The position numbers and the translations under genes were made by a program. A stretch of DNA of 7,103 nucleotides, taken from Thermoanaerobacterium sp. Its GTDB lineage: Bacteria > Bacillota > Thermoanaerobacteria > Thermoanaerobacterales > Thermoanaerobacteraceae. This document shows, piece after piece, positions 6,953 to 7,103 of the stretch; the stretch's first letter is position 1, and every line of letters begins with the position of its first letter. The stretch covers positions 1 to 7,103 of the forward strand of contig JASBVU010000094.1 in assembly GCA_029960905.1 (NCBI GenBank), read 5' to 3'. The notes beneath the pieces were generated by a model. The model was given only the letters and a program-made list of their open reading frames with translations. It did no database searches and was not told where the DNA came from.

Positions 6953-6972
6953 CGAGTATTGCGCCGTCCGCC
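6941..6972. repeat. Inverted repeat overlapping the -35 of the rimP promoter
   Basis: GCGCAA (6947-6952) and TTGCGC (6959-6964) form a perfect 6-bp inverted repeat around a 6-bp centre. Outer arms GGCGG (6941-6945) and CCGCC (6968-6972) add pairing across an uneven internal loop. The inner left arm is the -35 hexamer itself. It could be an operator, but in very GC-rich sequence such symmetry can be accidental. Confidence 0.35.
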
Positions 6973-6973
6973 G

Positions 6974-6994
6974 GGCCCGCGCCGGCGCGAGGCC
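6974..6994. repeat. GC-only palindrome between polC and rimP
   Basis: A perfect 12-bp palindrome CGCGCCGGCGCG (6978-6989) is flanked by GGCC on both sides (6974-6977 and 6991-6994) with one extra base. It could form a very stable hairpin in the RNA downstream of polC and might end or protect the polC transcript. There is no U-run on either side, so it is not a canonical intrinsic terminator. In DNA this GC-rich, some palindromes are expected by chance. Confidence 0.5.
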
Positions 6995-7028
6995 GTGAAA
7001 GGCCCACACCGACCCCGCGCGCTGAAGC

Positions 7029-7050
7029 GGCGAAAACGCGGCGAAAACGC
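7029..7050. repeat. Tandem 11-bp direct repeat just after polC stop
   Basis: GGCGAAAACGC occurs twice head to tail (7029-7039 and 7040-7050), ending at the base next to the polC stop codon. Each copy contains a small GCG-TTTT-CGC inverted repeat on the minus strand. It looks like a local duplication in the polC 3' untranslated region; no function is evident. Confidence 0.75.
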
Positions 7051-7103
7051 TCAGAACAGCGACAACTGGTTGGTCGCGGGCAGGCCGCCCAGGCAGCCCA
7101 ACC
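7051..7103 (-). CDS. polC: PolC (DNA polymerase III alpha subunit, Gram-positive type), last 16 codons
   Basis: Reading the minus strand from 7101 gives LGCLGGLPATNQLSLF followed by TGA at 7053-7051. The ending NQLSLF after a LGCL-x-x-LP segment is the characteristic C-terminus of the Firmicutes replicative polymerase PolC, and polC is the usual upstream neighbour of rimP in Firmicutes. All 16 sense codons end in G or C, while the first 16 codons of rimP include only three that do, so this fragment is from DNA of very different composition. The start of the gene is outside the window. The identification rests on a short segment, but the motif and the synteny agree. Confidence 0.85.
   Translation of the reverse strand, partial: LGCLGGLPATNQLSLF

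Noticed and set aside
6804..7007. Open frame on the minus strand starting in the GC-rich spacer and running into rimP in another frame
   Set aside because: It crosses the composition breakpoint, has no family resemblance, overlaps the promoter and hairpin, and ends inside rimP out of frame. It is a by-product of GC-rich sequence with few stops.
1..7103. Search for CRISPR arrays, tRNA/rRNA genes, insertion sequences, phage or defence genes
   Set aside because: None seen. The AT-rich part is wholly occupied by the housekeeping operon with gaps of at most 18 nt, and the only longer non-coding stretch (6826-7050) is accounted for by the leader, promoter and polC-rimP spacer.

Overview
The window carries, on the minus strand, the conserved Firmicutes transcription/translation operon rimP-nusA-ylxR-ylxQ-infB-rbfA-nrnA-truB-ribF (read from about 6825 down to 1). 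From position 1 to about 6870 the DNA is AT-rich, with A/T-ending codons, long A/T homopolymers, strong GGAGG-type ribosome binding sites and several GTG/TTG starts. Together with the gene order (no ylxP between infB and rbfA, nrnA between rbfA and truB), this points to a low-GC member of the Clostridia/Tissierellia. The species cannot be named from this window.

Layout from the upstream end (high coordinates) to the downstream end: 7103-7051, the last 16 codons of polC; 7050-6893, a GC-rich spacer with a good sigma-A-type promoter; 6892-6866, a stem-loop in the rimP leader; then nine tightly packed genes with gaps of 0-18 nt or short overlaps, ending in a ribF cut by the window edge. No internal terminator is seen, so the block looks like one transcription unit. 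Its products act in ribosome assembly (RimP and RbfA for the 30S subunit, TruB on tRNA U55), transcription elongation and antitermination (NusA), initiation (IF-2), RNA binding (YlxR, YlxQ), nanoRNA/pAp turnover (NrnA) and flavin cofactor synthesis (RibF).

The main anomaly is at the right end. From about 6893 to 7103 the base composition switches abruptly: 6961-7103 is about 74% GC, while 6841-6870 is about 13% GC. The GC-rich side is not random. It encodes a recognisable PolC C-terminus with every sense codon ending in G or C, and polC is the usual upstream neighbour of rimP. The simplest reading is a join between two different Firmicutes genomes, one high-GC and one low-GC, at the rimP leader hairpin, which is probably conserved between them. 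This is more likely a metagenome assembly chimera than natural recombination. The promoter and the polC tail should therefore not be assigned to the low-GC organism without checking. I see no clearly novel system here. The remainder is a well-known housekeeping operon.
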